DNA of 64,000 nt from Mycolicibacterium rhodesiae JS60 (GTDB lineage: Bacteria; Actinomycetota; Actinomycetes; Mycobacteriales; Mycobacteriaceae), in assembly GCA_000230935.2 (NCBI GenBank), contig AGIQ01000002.1, positions 558,001-622,000 on the forward strand. The letters are read 5' to 3'. This document shows positions 1-7,492 of the stretch, one piece after another; the first letter of the stretch is position 1; each line of letters begins with the position of its first letter. Below the pieces are notes generated by a model, which saw only the letters and a list, made by a program, of their open reading frames with translations, ran no database searches and had not been told where the DNA came from. The position numbers and the translations under genes were made by a program.

Positions 1-2
1 CC

Positions 3-170
3 AGGCGGGGCGATCTACTGTTCTGGGGGCCGGGTGGCAGCCAGCACGAGGCGATATACCTTGGCGCTGGCCAAATGCTCGAGGCTCAGCAGACCGGGGT
101 ACCGGTCAAAATCTCTCCCGTAAGGACTGCGGGGATGACGCCGTACGTGACCCGCATTATCGAAGGGTGA
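3..170 (+). CDS. NlpC/P60 peptidoglycan endopeptidase, C-terminal end only
   Basis: This is the last 55 codons of a gene entering from the left edge, open to the TGA at 168-170. The residues GDLLFWGPGGSQHEAIYLG followed by GQMLEAQ and TAGMTPYVTRIIEG are the end of an NlpC/P60 domain of the RipB/RipD type, which cleaves the D-Glu/meso-DAP bond in peptidoglycan stems. The His of QHEAIYLG sits where the catalytic His of the family lies. The catalytic Cys would be upstream of the window, so whether it is RipB-like (active) or RipD-like (inactive in M. tuberculosis) cannot be told here. Confidence 0.85.
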   Translation, partial: RRGDLLFWGPGGSQHEAIYLGAGQMLEAQQTGVPVKISPVRTAGMTPYVTRIIEG

Positions 171-193
171 GCCGGCCGGCGCCCGAGCCGGTG

Positions 194-463
194 TCAACCG
201 CAACAACGGCCGCTGTCTGCGGAGTCGGCCAGAGGCAATGGCGGTCGCGGGGCCGGGGCAATTACTTCCTCAGGGGTGTAACCCGCGTCGGCGATTGCTG
301 CCGAAATCGCCTCCACACCACAATCTCCATCGACGGTGACAATGCCACCGGCAAGGTCGACGTCGACTCGGGTCACTCCGCCCAGTGCTGAGACCGCGCG
401 GCGAATGGTTTCGACGCAGTGACCACAAGACATCCCGGCAACGCGAATGGCAACGCTCATCAT
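194..463 (-). CDS. Heavy-metal-associated (HMA) copper chaperone, CopZ-like
   Basis: This 89-residue protein has one ferredoxin-like HMA domain. The metal site is GMSCGHC, with Cys13 and Cys16, which in CopZ/Atx1 proteins binds Cu(I). It ends in an extra Cys pair (GRCCG) that CopZ proteins usually lack and that could be a second metal site. A good Shine-Dalgarno (GGGAGGAA) lies just before the ATG at 463. A CsoR-like palindrome sits 20-44 bp upstream of the start, so copper-induced derepression is likely. No CopA ATPase or csoR gene is seen in the window. Confidence 0.88.
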   Translation of the reverse strand: MMSVAIRVAGMSCGHCVETIRRAVSALGGVTRVDVDLAGGIVTVDGDCGVEAISAAIADAGYTPEEVIAPAPRPPLPLADSADSGRCCG

Positions 464-482
464 CTATTCCTCCCGCGCCCAG

Positions 483-507
483 CCTATACCTATAGGGGGT
501 ATAGGTA
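483..507. promoter_or_regulatory. CsoR/RicR-type copper operator
   Basis: Two overlapping perfect dyads are present: CCTATACC-N7-GGTATAGG (483-505) and TACCTATA-N5-TATAGGTA (487-507). The TATACC...GGGGGTATA core resembles known CsoR-family operators. It lies directly upstream of the HMA chaperone gene on the minus strand, where a copper-released repressor would block transcription. The repressor itself is not in the window. Confidence 0.75.
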
Positions 508-543
508 GGGCGAGAATGCCAGAAGTGGGTGTAGGGCTGACGT

Positions 544-566
544 TCTTTATCGAATCTTCACAGAAC
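544..566. promoter_or_regulatory. Shared motif upstream of DUF305 gene, putative response-regulator box
   Basis: TCTT-N4-GAATCTTCACAGAAC, with the two TCTT elements 11 bp apart, lies about 76 bp before the DUF305 start. The same arrangement occurs at 3305-3327 between the response regulator and the multicopper oxidase. An 11-bp direct repeat fits an OmpR-family dimer site, so this is a candidate target of the regulator at 2510-3268. Confidence 0.55.
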
Positions 567-641
567 GACTAGGGCAGCCCTATCGAGGCTGGGAAGTCTA
601 GTTGGTGGACCGAAATGGTCGATCGGACGAAAGGATGTGCT

Positions 642-1343
642 GTGAAGCAGGTAAAGATCATGGTGACCGGAGCGGCTGCGTTCGCCGCGGTGGTCGCCAT
701 CGGGGCGTGTAGCAACCCTGCAACCAAGGAGGCAGCATCGTCAGCGCCGGCCACGGCCCAAAGCTCGTCGGCGGCACCGGCAGCCGCACATAACCAGGCC
801 GACATGATGTTCGCCCACATGATGATTCCGCATCATCAGCAGGCGATTGAAATGAGCGACGTGATCTTGGCCAAGCAGGGTATCGACCCACGCGTGGTCG
901 ACCTGGCCAAGCAGATCAAGGCCGCGCAAGGGCCGGAGATCGCCCAGATGCAGGGCTGGCTGAATCAGTGGGGTATGCCGGGAATGAACAACATGCCAGG
1001 CATGAGCGGCACCACAAGCAGCATGCCGCCCGATCATGGCGGCATGCCAATGCCGATGCCAAGCGGTTCGTCGATGCCGGGTATGCCGGGAATGGGCGAT
1101 ATGTCGGGAATGGACGGAATGATGTCGCCGGCGGATATGCAGGCGTTGCAGAACGCCCAAGGAGTCGCGGCCAGCAAGCTATTCCTCACCCAGATGATCG
1201 CCCATCATCAGGGCGCGATCGCCATGGCGCAGGACGAGATCAAGAACGGCCAATTCACCGACGCTGTCACCCTGGCCAAGGCGATCGCCACCAGCCAGCA
1301 GAAGGAGATCGACACCATGAACCAGATCCTGAGCTCGCTGTAG
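642..1343 (+). CDS. DUF305 lipoprotein, Met/His-rich
   Basis: The product is a 233-residue exported protein. The GTG at 642 was chosen because AAAGGA sits 6 nt before it and because it gives a normal lipoprotein signal, with VAIGAC and the lipid Cys at residue 23. Two DUF305 halves are seen, each with a paired-His motif (MMIPHHQQAIEMS and MIAHHQGAIAMAQ). They are joined by a Met-rich linker with repeated MPGM and MSGM units. DUF305 is a ferritin-like four-helix fold often found with copper genes. The Met and His clusters suggest metal binding at the outer membrane face, but the biochemical role of the family is not settled. Confidence 0.85.
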   Translation: MKQVKIMVTGAAAFAAVVAIGACSNPATKEAASSAPATAQSSSAAPAAAHNQADMMFAHMMIPHHQQAIEMSDVILAKQGIDPRVVDLAKQIKAAQGPEIAQMQGWLNQWGMPGMNNMPGMSGTTSSMPPDHGGMPMPMPSGSSMPGMPGMGDMSGMDGMMSPADMQALQNAQGVAASKLFLTQMIAHHQGAIAMAQDEIKNGQFTDAVTLAKAIATSQQKEIDTMNQILSSL

Positions 1344-1370
1344 GAGACCTCAGGTCCAAACGAACGCGCG

Positions 1371-2513
1371 TCAGGCGGATTCGCGTTGATTGCCGCGACG
1401 GGCTCCGGCCATCGGCTGGCTGGGTATCGACACCGTGAAGGTGGTGCCGCCACCGAGGCCGGGGCTGGTCACGATGATGGTGCCGCCGTGTGCTTCGGTC
1501 AAGGCCTTGGCGATGGCCAGTCCGATGCCGGAACCTCCCTGGCCGCGATGGCGCGCGGAGTCGGCACGATAGAAGCGCTCGAAGACATGTCGAAGATGCT
1601 CAGCCGCAATACCCTCGCCGTCATCGCTGACCGTGAAGACTACTTCGTTGGCTGTTCGCTCTGCGCTGAGTCGAACATGCCCGCCGGTCCTGGTGTGGCG
1701 TAACGCGTTGTCCAGCAGATTGTTCAGCACCTGAGCCAGGCGCTGGCGGTCCGCCCACAGGCGGGTCCCTCGGCCCACCCGGATGGTCAACGCGACCTTC
1801 TTGGCTGCATAGCGGTCGGCCATCGCGGCACCGACCGACCGTGCGACCTCGTCTGCGTCGACCCATCCCGGCGCGATGGTGGCATGAGCTTCCTCGGCTT
1901 GGGCCAGGGCGGCGACGTCGGCCGAGAAGCGCACGAGGCGACCGGTCTGCTCGCGCAGCATCGTGATGGTGGGCTGATCCAGGGCCTTCACGCCGTCCTC
2001 CACGGCTTCCAGATAGGCCTCCAGCACGGCCACGGGCGTGCGGATCTCATGGGCAAGATCACCGAACAACTGGCGGCGGGTTGATTCCACTGCCTGCAAC
2101 CGTTCTGCCATCTGGTTGAAAGCTGTTGCCATCTCGTCGAACTCATGGCCAAGGCGAGGAGGGGCGACCCGGATGTCGTAACGTCCTTCGGCGACCGCCG
2201 ACGCGGCCGCGGACACCTCGGCGATGGACTGCTGCAGGCGTCGGCTCAGGTAGACGGTGGCGATCAGAGCGGTGAGGGCGGCGACCGTGATCGCAACGCC
2301 GATGGAGAGCGCAGTGGCGTGCTGGTAGGCCTGCTCAGCGTGGTATTGCTCGTTGGAGTCGTGGGCCACACCGGCCATGTGGAGGTGGTCGCGGAACAGC
2401 GGCGGGCCGACCACCGATGCGACCACCCATGTTGTCACTCCCCCCGCGACGAGGACCAAGCTCTGCGCCAGCAGTAGGCGCCGACGCATGCCGAATCCGC
2501 TGAGCGCGGTCAC
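1371..2513 (-). CDS. Sensor histidine kinase, probably copper-responsive
   Basis: This is a 380-residue membrane sensor with TM1 at about residues 12-36, a short external loop, TM2 at about 66-89, HAMP, a dimerisation domain with His155 in HEIRTP, and a HATPase domain (N box LNNLLDNALRH, G boxes DDGEGIA and GSGIGLA). The external loop is only about 30 residues but holds five His and a Met, which fits direct sensing of a metal ion. The GTG start at 2513 overlaps the stop of the response regulator by 4 bp (GTGA), so the two are translationally coupled. Neighbouring copper genes make a CusS/CopS-like role likely. The ligand is inferred. Confidence 0.85.
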   Translation of the reverse strand: MTALSGFGMRRRLLLAQSLVLVAGGVTTWVVASVVGPPLFRDHLHMAGVAHDSNEQYHAEQAYQHATALSIGVAITVAALTALIATVYLSRRLQQSIAEVSAAASAVAEGRYDIRVAPPRLGHEFDEMATAFNQMAERLQAVESTRRQLFGDLAHEIRTPVAVLEAYLEAVEDGVKALDQPTITMLREQTGRLVRFSADVAALAQAEEAHATIAPGWVDADEVARSVGAAMADRYAAKKVALTIRVGRGTRLWADRQRLAQVLNNLLDNALRHTRTGGHVRLSAERTANEVVFTVSDDGEGIAAEHLRHVFERFYRADSARHRGQGGSGIGLAIAKALTEAHGGTIIVTSPGLGGGTTFTVSIPSQPMAGARRGNQRESA

Positions 2514-3268
2514 TGGCCGGATCCCATCCGATAGCCGACCCCGCGGACGGTCAAGACGAACCTCGGCTCTGCCGGGTTGTCGGTGAGTTTGCGTCGTAGG
2601 TGACCAACGTGGACGTCGACGAGGTGGTCGTTGCCCACCCAAGGCTCACCCCACACAGCGTCGATCAACTGGCGGCGACTCCACACCACGCCCGGCCTCG
2701 ACGACAGCGCGGCCAGGATGTCAAACTCGGTGCGCGTCAACGGAATCAACTCGGTATCGAGGAACACCTGGCGACTGGGCACGTCGATGGTCAGCGGGCC
2801 GAACACCCGGGGCGGCAACTCACCGGTTCCTGCCCCGGCGCCCGGCGTGACAGGCGTGCTCACCGAACGCGGCCGGCGCAGCATCGCCCGGATCCGAGCG
2901 ACCAACTCCCGGGGGCTGAATGGTTTGGTCACGTAGTCGTCGGCACCGACCGACAGCCCGACGATGGTGTCCACCTCGGTGTCCCGCGCGGTGAGCATGA
3001 CCACGTAGGCATCGGAGAAGGTCCGCAGCTGCCGGCATACCTCCAGTCCATCGATGCCGGGAAGGCCGAGGTCGAGCACTACCACGTCCGGGTCGACCTG
3101 CCGGGCGAGCTCCAGGGCGTCGGCCCCCGAATACGCCACTGTCACTTCGAAGTGCTCACGTTGCAAGTAACTGGCGACGACGTCGGCCAACGGCTTCTCG
3201 TCATCGACCACCAGGGCGCGGTAGCCCAGGTCGGCACTGCCCGCTGCGGCCTGCGATGTGGGATCCAT
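2510..3268 (-). CDS. OmpR-family response regulator, partner of the adjacent kinase
   Basis: This 252-residue protein has a receiver domain (acidic pocket VVDDE, phosphoacceptor Asp66 in VVVLDLGLPG, Lys in VTKPFSP) and a winged-helix DNA-binding domain (LTRTEFDILAAL, VDVHVGHLRRKL, VRGVGYRM). The ATG at 3268 gives the usual length; the open frame runs far upstream but overlaps the divergent oxidase promoter. It probably controls mmcO and the DUF305 gene through the motif shared by both promoters, and its own expression from the same divergent region. Confidence 0.88.
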   Translation of the reverse strand: MDPTSQAAAGSADLGYRALVVDDEKPLADVVASYLQREHFEVTVAYSGADALELARQVDPDVVVLDLGLPGIDGLEVCRQLRTFSDAYVVMLTARDTEVDTIVGLSVGADDYVTKPFSPRELVARIRAMLRRPRSVSTPVTPGAGAGTGELPPRVFGPLTIDVPSRQVFLDTELIPLTRTEFDILAALSSRPGVVWSRRQLIDAVWGEPWVGNDHLVDVHVGHLRRKLTDNPAEPRFVLTVRGVGYRMGSGQ

Positions 3269-3304
3269 GCCCTTATCGTGCCGCGCAGCCGCGACCCGGT
3301 CAGG

Positions 3305-3327
3305 TCTTGAGTGAATCTTCACAGAAC
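3305..3327. promoter_or_regulatory. Shared motif in the regulator/oxidase divergent promoter
   Basis: TCTT-N4-GAATCTTCACAGAAC is present, identical in its 15-bp core and in spacing to the copy at 544-566. It is 37 bp upstream of the response regulator start (minus strand) and 42 bp upstream of the oxidase start (plus strand). It could serve both promoters. No other copy was noticed in the window. Confidence 0.55.
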
Positions 3328-3368
3328 CAACACCAAACCCGCCGTGGGTCCGGCGCAGTCTGGGACTC

Positions 3369-4922
3369 GTGACAATCCAGAAGACGGGAGTGGTGGAGAG
3401 TCGACGGCCCCTCATGGCAGCACCCATGACGCGGCGTGGCTTTCTTGCCGCCGGTGTCCTCGGTGGTGCGGCGTTGGTGGCCTGTAGCCATTCCACGACC
3501 GCTAGTGCCCCGGGCGGATCCATTGCACCGGAGGCGATCAGCGCGGCGGAGGCGGCCCGGCCGCACACCGGCCGGACGGTGACCGCGCGCTTGACGCCGG
3601 GCGCCGCCGATATCGACTTGGGTGGGACCAGGGCGCGCACTCTGGCATACAACGGCCAGGTTCCAGGTCCGCTGATCCGGGCCAATGTCGGCGATGAGAT
3701 CGCCGTCACCGTCGACAACGGACTCGATCATTCGTCCTCGGTGCACTGGCACGGCCTTGCGCTGCGCAACGATATGGACGGTGCCCACCCCGCCAGTCCC
3801 AACATCGGTCCGGGTGCCAGCTTCACCTACCGGTTCAGTTCGCCGTATCCCGGAACGTATTGGGCCCATCCGCACACCGGGCTGGACACCGACTACGGGC
3901 TGTACGTACCGGTCATCATCGACGACCCGGCCGAGCCCGGCCGCTATGACGCCGAATGGATCGTCATGCTCGACGACTGGACCTCCGGCGTGGGGACCAG
4001 TCCGGAACAGATCTACGCAGGACTGCGGTCAATGGGTGGCATGGGGCACATGCCGGGTATGGGTGGCATGGGGTCGATGCCCGGGACCCCCGGAGTCGGT
4101 GGTGTGGGACCCAGTGATCTCCTTGGCGGTGACGCCGGCGACGTCAGCTACCCGTACTATCTCGTCAACGGTCGGATACCGTCAGCAGCAACAGTATTCA
4201 GCGCAAAGCCCGGGCACCGCATTCGGATTCGCATCATCAATGCTGCTGCCGACACCGCGTTCCGGATCGCCTTGGCCGGCCACCGCATGACCGTCACCCA
4301 CACTGACGGCTTCCCCGTCGTGCCCACCGAAGTCGATGCCCTGCTGCTGGGCATGGGAGAGCGCTACGACGTCATCGTGACCGCCGGTGATGGGGTGTTC
4401 CCCCTCGTCGCCGCCGCTGAAGGCAAGAACGCCGTCGCACGCGCTCTGTTGTCCACCGGTAGCGGAAGCGCGCCAGACGCCGCGTTCCGGCCCCCGCAAC
4501 TCACCGGGGCGGTCGGAACGGTGCAGACTTTCACTGCCACAACGGAATTTCAGCTTCCCGACCGTAGCGACCGCGACTTGCAGGCCCGGCTGTCGGGCAC
4601 GATGATGCACTACGACTGGATGATCAACGGCCGGCCGTACGACCAGACCATCCCGCTGACCGTGCGTCAGGAGCAAAACGCCACCCTGACGTTCATCAAC
4701 GAGACCATGATGTGGCATCCGATGCACCTGCACGGGCACACTTTCCAAGTGGTGAAGGCGGACGGCAGTGCGGGCCCGCGCAAGGACACCGTGATCGTCA
4801 ACCCCATGCAGACGGTGGCGGTCAGGATGGTCGCCGACAACCCTGGTGAATGGATGCTGCATTGCCACAACGGTTATCACATGGATGCCGGGATGATGAC
4901 CACCTTGAACTACACCGGCTAG
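3369..4922 (+). CDS. mmcO: Tat-exported multicopper oxidase (MmcO type)
   Basis: This 517-residue periplasmic lipoprotein probably oxidises Cu(I) to Cu(II), the role shown for M. tuberculosis MmcO, to which it is similar along its length. A Tat signal (TRRGFLAAGVL, Arg22-Arg23) leads to a lipobox with Cys39. All copper ligands are seen: HWHG (His126, His128), HPH (His167, His169), HPMHLHGH (450-457) and HCHNGYHMDAGM (498-509), which supplies the type 1 Cys499 and axial Met. A Met-rich insertion (repeats of MGGMG and MPGM, about 219-239) resembles that of CueO. The GTG at 3369 is used because MmcO carries a similar N-terminal extension; ATG at 3414 is the alternative. Confidence 0.92.
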   Translation: MTIQKTGVVESRRPLMAAPMTRRGFLAAGVLGGAALVACSHSTTASAPGGSIAPEAISAAEAARPHTGRTVTARLTPGAADIDLGGTRARTLAYNGQVPGPLIRANVGDEIAVTVDNGLDHSSSVHWHGLALRNDMDGAHPASPNIGPGASFTYRFSSPYPGTYWAHPHTGLDTDYGLYVPVIIDDPAEPGRYDAEWIVMLDDWTSGVGTSPEQIYAGLRSMGGMGHMPGMGGMGSMPGTPGVGGVGPSDLLGGDAGDVSYPYYLVNGRIPSAATVFSAKPGHRIRIRIINAAADTAFRIALAGHRMTVTHTDGFPVVPTEVDALLLGMGERYDVIVTAGDGVFPLVAAAEGKNAVARALLSTGSGSAPDAAFRPPQLTGAVGTVQTFTATTEFQLPDRSDRDLQARLSGTMMHYDWMINGRPYDQTIPLTVRQEQNATLTFINETMMWHPMHLHGHTFQVVKADGSAGPRKDTVIVNPMQTVAVRMVADNPGEWMLHCHNGYHMDAGMMTTLNYTG

Positions 4923-4943
4923 GAGATCAGGAAGGAGAAATTC

Positions 4944-5213
4944 GTGATGTTTTGGTACGACCACGACATGGGTGGATGGGGATACGCCGGCATGGCCGTC
5001 GGAATGGTGTTGTTCTGGATTCTCGTCATCGTGGGGATCGTCGCGCTGGTGCGATTCACCAGTGGTGGCCCCCAGCCGCGATCCATTCCTTCGCCGCCGA
5101 TGTACGGCGAATCACCCGAGCAACTGCTCGCAGCCCGATTTGCGCGCGGCGAGATCGACGAGACGGAGTACAACCAGCGCCTCAACGTCCTGCGCGCGCA
5201 CCCGCGCCAGTGA
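4944..5213 (+). CDS. Small membrane protein with SHOCT domain
   Basis: This is an 89-residue protein. The N-terminus (MMFWYDHDMGGWGYAGM) is rich in Met, His, Asp and aromatics, then a TM helix (about 17-38) leads to a C-terminal SHOCT motif (SPEQLLAARFARGEIDETEYNQRL). SHOCT modules are short oligomerisation-type domains of unclear function and are common beside copper and metal genes. A Shine-Dalgarno (GAAGGAG) precedes the start, 21 bp after the oxidase stop, so it is probably in the oxidase operon. A metal-related role is inferred from position and composition only. Confidence 0.8.
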   Translation: MMFWYDHDMGGWGYAGMAVGMVLFWILVIVGIVALVRFTSGGPQPRSIPSPPMYGESPEQLLAARFARGEIDETEYNQRLNVLRAHPRQ

Positions 5214-5788
5214 CCTCCGGACGACCGCTCTCCTACGCGCGGGTCCTGCGAGAAATCAGGCGCCAGCATTTCGCCGTGCTCGCAACCAGCGACCCGGCCG
5301 GTAATGTCGCGTCGGCCGGGGTGACCTACGGGCTGGGCAGCTCCGGAACGACGCTGTACGTGATGACCCGCCGGCATTTGCAGAAGGCCCGCAATATCGC
5401 TGCGAATGGTCAGGTGTCGCTGGTGGTGCCCGTACCGCGATGGGTGCTGTGGCCGATTCCCCCGGCGACGATCCAACTAGGCGATGCCGTTGCGTTCCCG
5501 GTGCTTACACCCGGGCCAGCAGCAGGGGCGGCGCATGCCTTCCTCCAGCTCTTCTTGCGTGCGGCGCTCCCTTGTCTCATATCCGCTGGTCGAGCTGTCT
5601 CATTTCTTGTCTCACATCGCGTCGTTGACGGCTGTCCACCTACTTGGTGCCGAACAGCCGGTCACCGGCATCGCCGAGGCCCGGCACGATATAGCTGTGT
5701 TCGTCGAGGCCGCGGTCTACCGCGGCGGTGTAGATCGGCACCTCTGGATGGGCGTCGTGCAGCGCGGCGATGCCTTCCGGGCAGGTGA
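5210..5788 (+). pseudogene. PPOX/flavin split-barrel protein, C-terminus apparently lost
   Basis: The GTG at 5210 overlaps the SHOCT stop by 4 bp. The first ~90 codons read well as a pyridoxamine-5'-phosphate-oxidase-type barrel (REIRRQHFAVLATSDPAGNVASAG, then LYVMTRRHLQKARNI and VSLVVPVPRWVLWPIPPATIQ). After about position 5480 the family pattern stops. The frame then continues through composition typical of non-coding sequence and runs 149 bp into the opposite-strand upp gene. The natural barrel end (two more strands) is not found in any frame before upp. I read it as truncated by a deletion, though a divergent functional C-terminus is possible. Confidence 0.5.
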
Positions 5789-6269
5789 GCAGGCAAACGA
5801 ACTTGATTGATTTGGGCCGGAACTCCTTGAGCCGGTCGACCGCGGCCACTGCGGAATTGCCGGTGGCCAGCATCGGGTCTACGACGACGACCTCGCGCTC
5901 GTGCAGGTCGTTGGGCATCTTGAAGTAGTACTCGACGGCGACAAGGGTTTTCGGATCTCGGTACAACCCGATGTGGCCGACCCGGGCACCGGGAACGACG
6001 GTCAGCATCCCGTCCAGAATGCCGGTACCGGCCCGCAGGATGGACACGAAAACCAGCTTCTTGCCGTCGATGACGGTGCCGGTCGTCGTCTCCAGCGGGG
6101 TGCGCACCTCGATCTTCTGGGTGGGCGTGTCGCGCAGCACCTCATACGCCAGCAGCGTGGCCATCTCGTTGGCGAGCCGCCGGAACGTGTTGGTGGACGT
6201 TTCCGCCCGGCGCATCAAGGTGAGCTTGTGCTGGACCAGCGGATGATCGATGACGTGGACGTCGCGCAT
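5640..6269 (-). CDS. upp: Uracil phosphoribosyltransferase
   Basis: This 209-residue enzyme makes UMP from uracil and PRPP. The length is standard. The PRPP loop region is [14 protein letters not shown], and the uracil-binding C-terminal end is [17 protein letters not shown]. It is last in a three-gene minus-strand set; its ATG overlaps the urc4 stop (TGATG at 6267-6271). In the yeast URC pathway a UPRT (URC6) supplies the first step, so here upp probably serves catabolism as well as salvage. Confidence 0.95.
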   Translation of the reverse strand: MRDVHVIDHPLVQHKLTLMRRAETSTNTFRRLANEMATLLAYEVLRDTPTQKIEVRTPLETTTGTVIDGKKLVFVSILRAGTGILDGMLTVVPGARVGHIGLYRDPKTLVAVEYYFKMPNDLHEREVVVVDPMLATGNSAVAAVDRLKEFRPKSIKFVCLLTCPEGIAALHDAHPEVPIYTAAVDRGLDEHSYIVPGLGDAGDRLFGTK

Positions 6270-7492
6270 CAGAACACCGTGCCATCACTGGCGACGGTCA
6301 ATGGCGGCAGCCCCCCACGCAACTGCTGGGCCAGTAGCCGGCCCGCCGCCCACGTACCGCCCTCCAGCACCCGCGCCAGCGGCATCTGCAGAGCGTCCAC
6401 CCCAAGCCGGCCGCGGACCAGGGGAGCCAGCTCGTCGAGCAGTGTCACCGTCAGTGCCCGCCACTCGACCACCAATTCGTCTGCGGGCGCGAAACTTCGG
6501 GCGGCGCTATCGGAGTCGCGAAGCCGCAGCACTCCGGTGTCCAGCAGCAGGCCACCGTTGCGGTACTCGGGCAGTCCGGTCAGCTCGTCGAGATCGGTGA
6601 CCGTGACGCCCGCCCACCCGAACGGTTCGAGCAGGGAGTAGGTCAGCCACTGCGACAACTTGTGAAACGGCATCCAGCCCGTGGTCAGGCCGGGGCCGCC
6701 GAGCGCCGGGTGATACCAGCAATCGCCGAGCGGCTGATCACCGATCATGCTGCCGCCGGGCCAGATTGGCGCCATCGACGCCAGGATCGCGGTGAGGATG
6801 GCGTGCGCGCGCACCGACTCATGACCCGGGGCGCGCACCGTGTCGAGTAACCCGCCGGGCCGGCCGTCGGCGCCGAAGACCTCTGGCGCGGCGGACAGGG
6901 CCGCACCAAGACGGCGCAGGATCGCCACCCGGCCGTCGAGCCCCACCAAGGGGTTCGCGGCGTCGGCCTGAAACGCAGCGGCGAGCTCGGGCACGGTCAG
7001 ACCGGCCAGGCCCCTGGCATCGACGCGCAGCGGATCGCCGGGGTCCGACGAGAACAGTCCGGCGGTGAACGCGTGAAAGCTGGCCACCCCCAGGCCTTCC
7101 GAGCGGCTCAGCCGCAGCCCGGTGCCCGGCTCCCGGTAGGACCAGTCCGGACCGGCGCCGGCATCGAGCAGCACGCTGACCACGGTGAGATCGACCATCG
7201 CCGTGGCGTCGGCACCGGCCAGGAAGTCTTTGCGATTCACGCCGCCGGCCTCGAAATGGCGCCACCGACTGTGGAACGGGATCTGCAGGTCCGGATAGCT
7301 GTCGCGAGTGACGTCGGCGACCAGCGCTGCGGCCGAGTCCAGGCGGTCGTCGTGCACGGTGAACCAGTCCGAGTCACCGGCGCGAGCCCGTTCGGTCAGC
7401 AGCCGAGCCCGCTCGCGGATGGCAGGGGTGCTGCGCAGCACCGCTGCGGCTCCGGCCGGGCTGTCAACGTCGACCTCGATGGCCGAGCCCAT
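6269..7492 (-). CDS. URC4/Urg3 family protein (DUF1688), uracil catabolism
   Basis: This 407-residue cytoplasmic protein matches the DUF1688/URC4 family by its overall pattern, including [23 protein letters not shown] and [11 protein letters not shown] near the middle and [19 protein letters not shown] later. URC4 is genetically required for uracil use in Lachancea kluyveri, but its reaction is not established. The start overlaps the urc1 stop by one base (TGATG at 7490-7494) and its stop overlaps upp in the same way, so the three are made together. Confidence 0.85.
   Translation of the reverse strand: MGSAIEVDVDSPAGAAAVLRSTPAIRERARLLTERARAGDSDWFTVHDDRLDSAAALVADVTRDSYPDLQIPFHSRWRHFEAGGVNRKDFLAGADATAMVDLTVVSVLLDAGAGPDWSYREPGTGLRLSRSEGLGVASFHAFTAGLFSSDPGDPLRVDARGLAGLTVPELAAAFQADAANPLVGLDGRVAILRRLGAALSAAPEVFGADGRPGGLLDTVRAPGHESVRAHAILTAILASMAPIWPGGSMIGDQPLGDCWYHPALGGPGLTTGWMPFHKLSQWLTYSLLEPFGWAGVTVTDLDELTGLPEYRNGGLLLDTGVLRLRDSDSAARSFAPADELVVEWRALTVTLLDELAPLVRGRLGVDALQMPLARVLEGGTWAAGRLLAQQLRGGLPPLTVASDGTVF

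Noticed and set aside
741..1160. His-rich 139-codon minus frame opposite the DUF305 gene
   Set aside because: The His come from the antisense reading of ATG-rich Met codons; the plus strand has the DUF305 motifs and lipobox.
4021..4100. Repeated GGTATGGGTGGCATGGGG-like DNA in mmcO
   Set aside because: It encodes the Met-rich loop of the oxidase and is not an independent repeat element.
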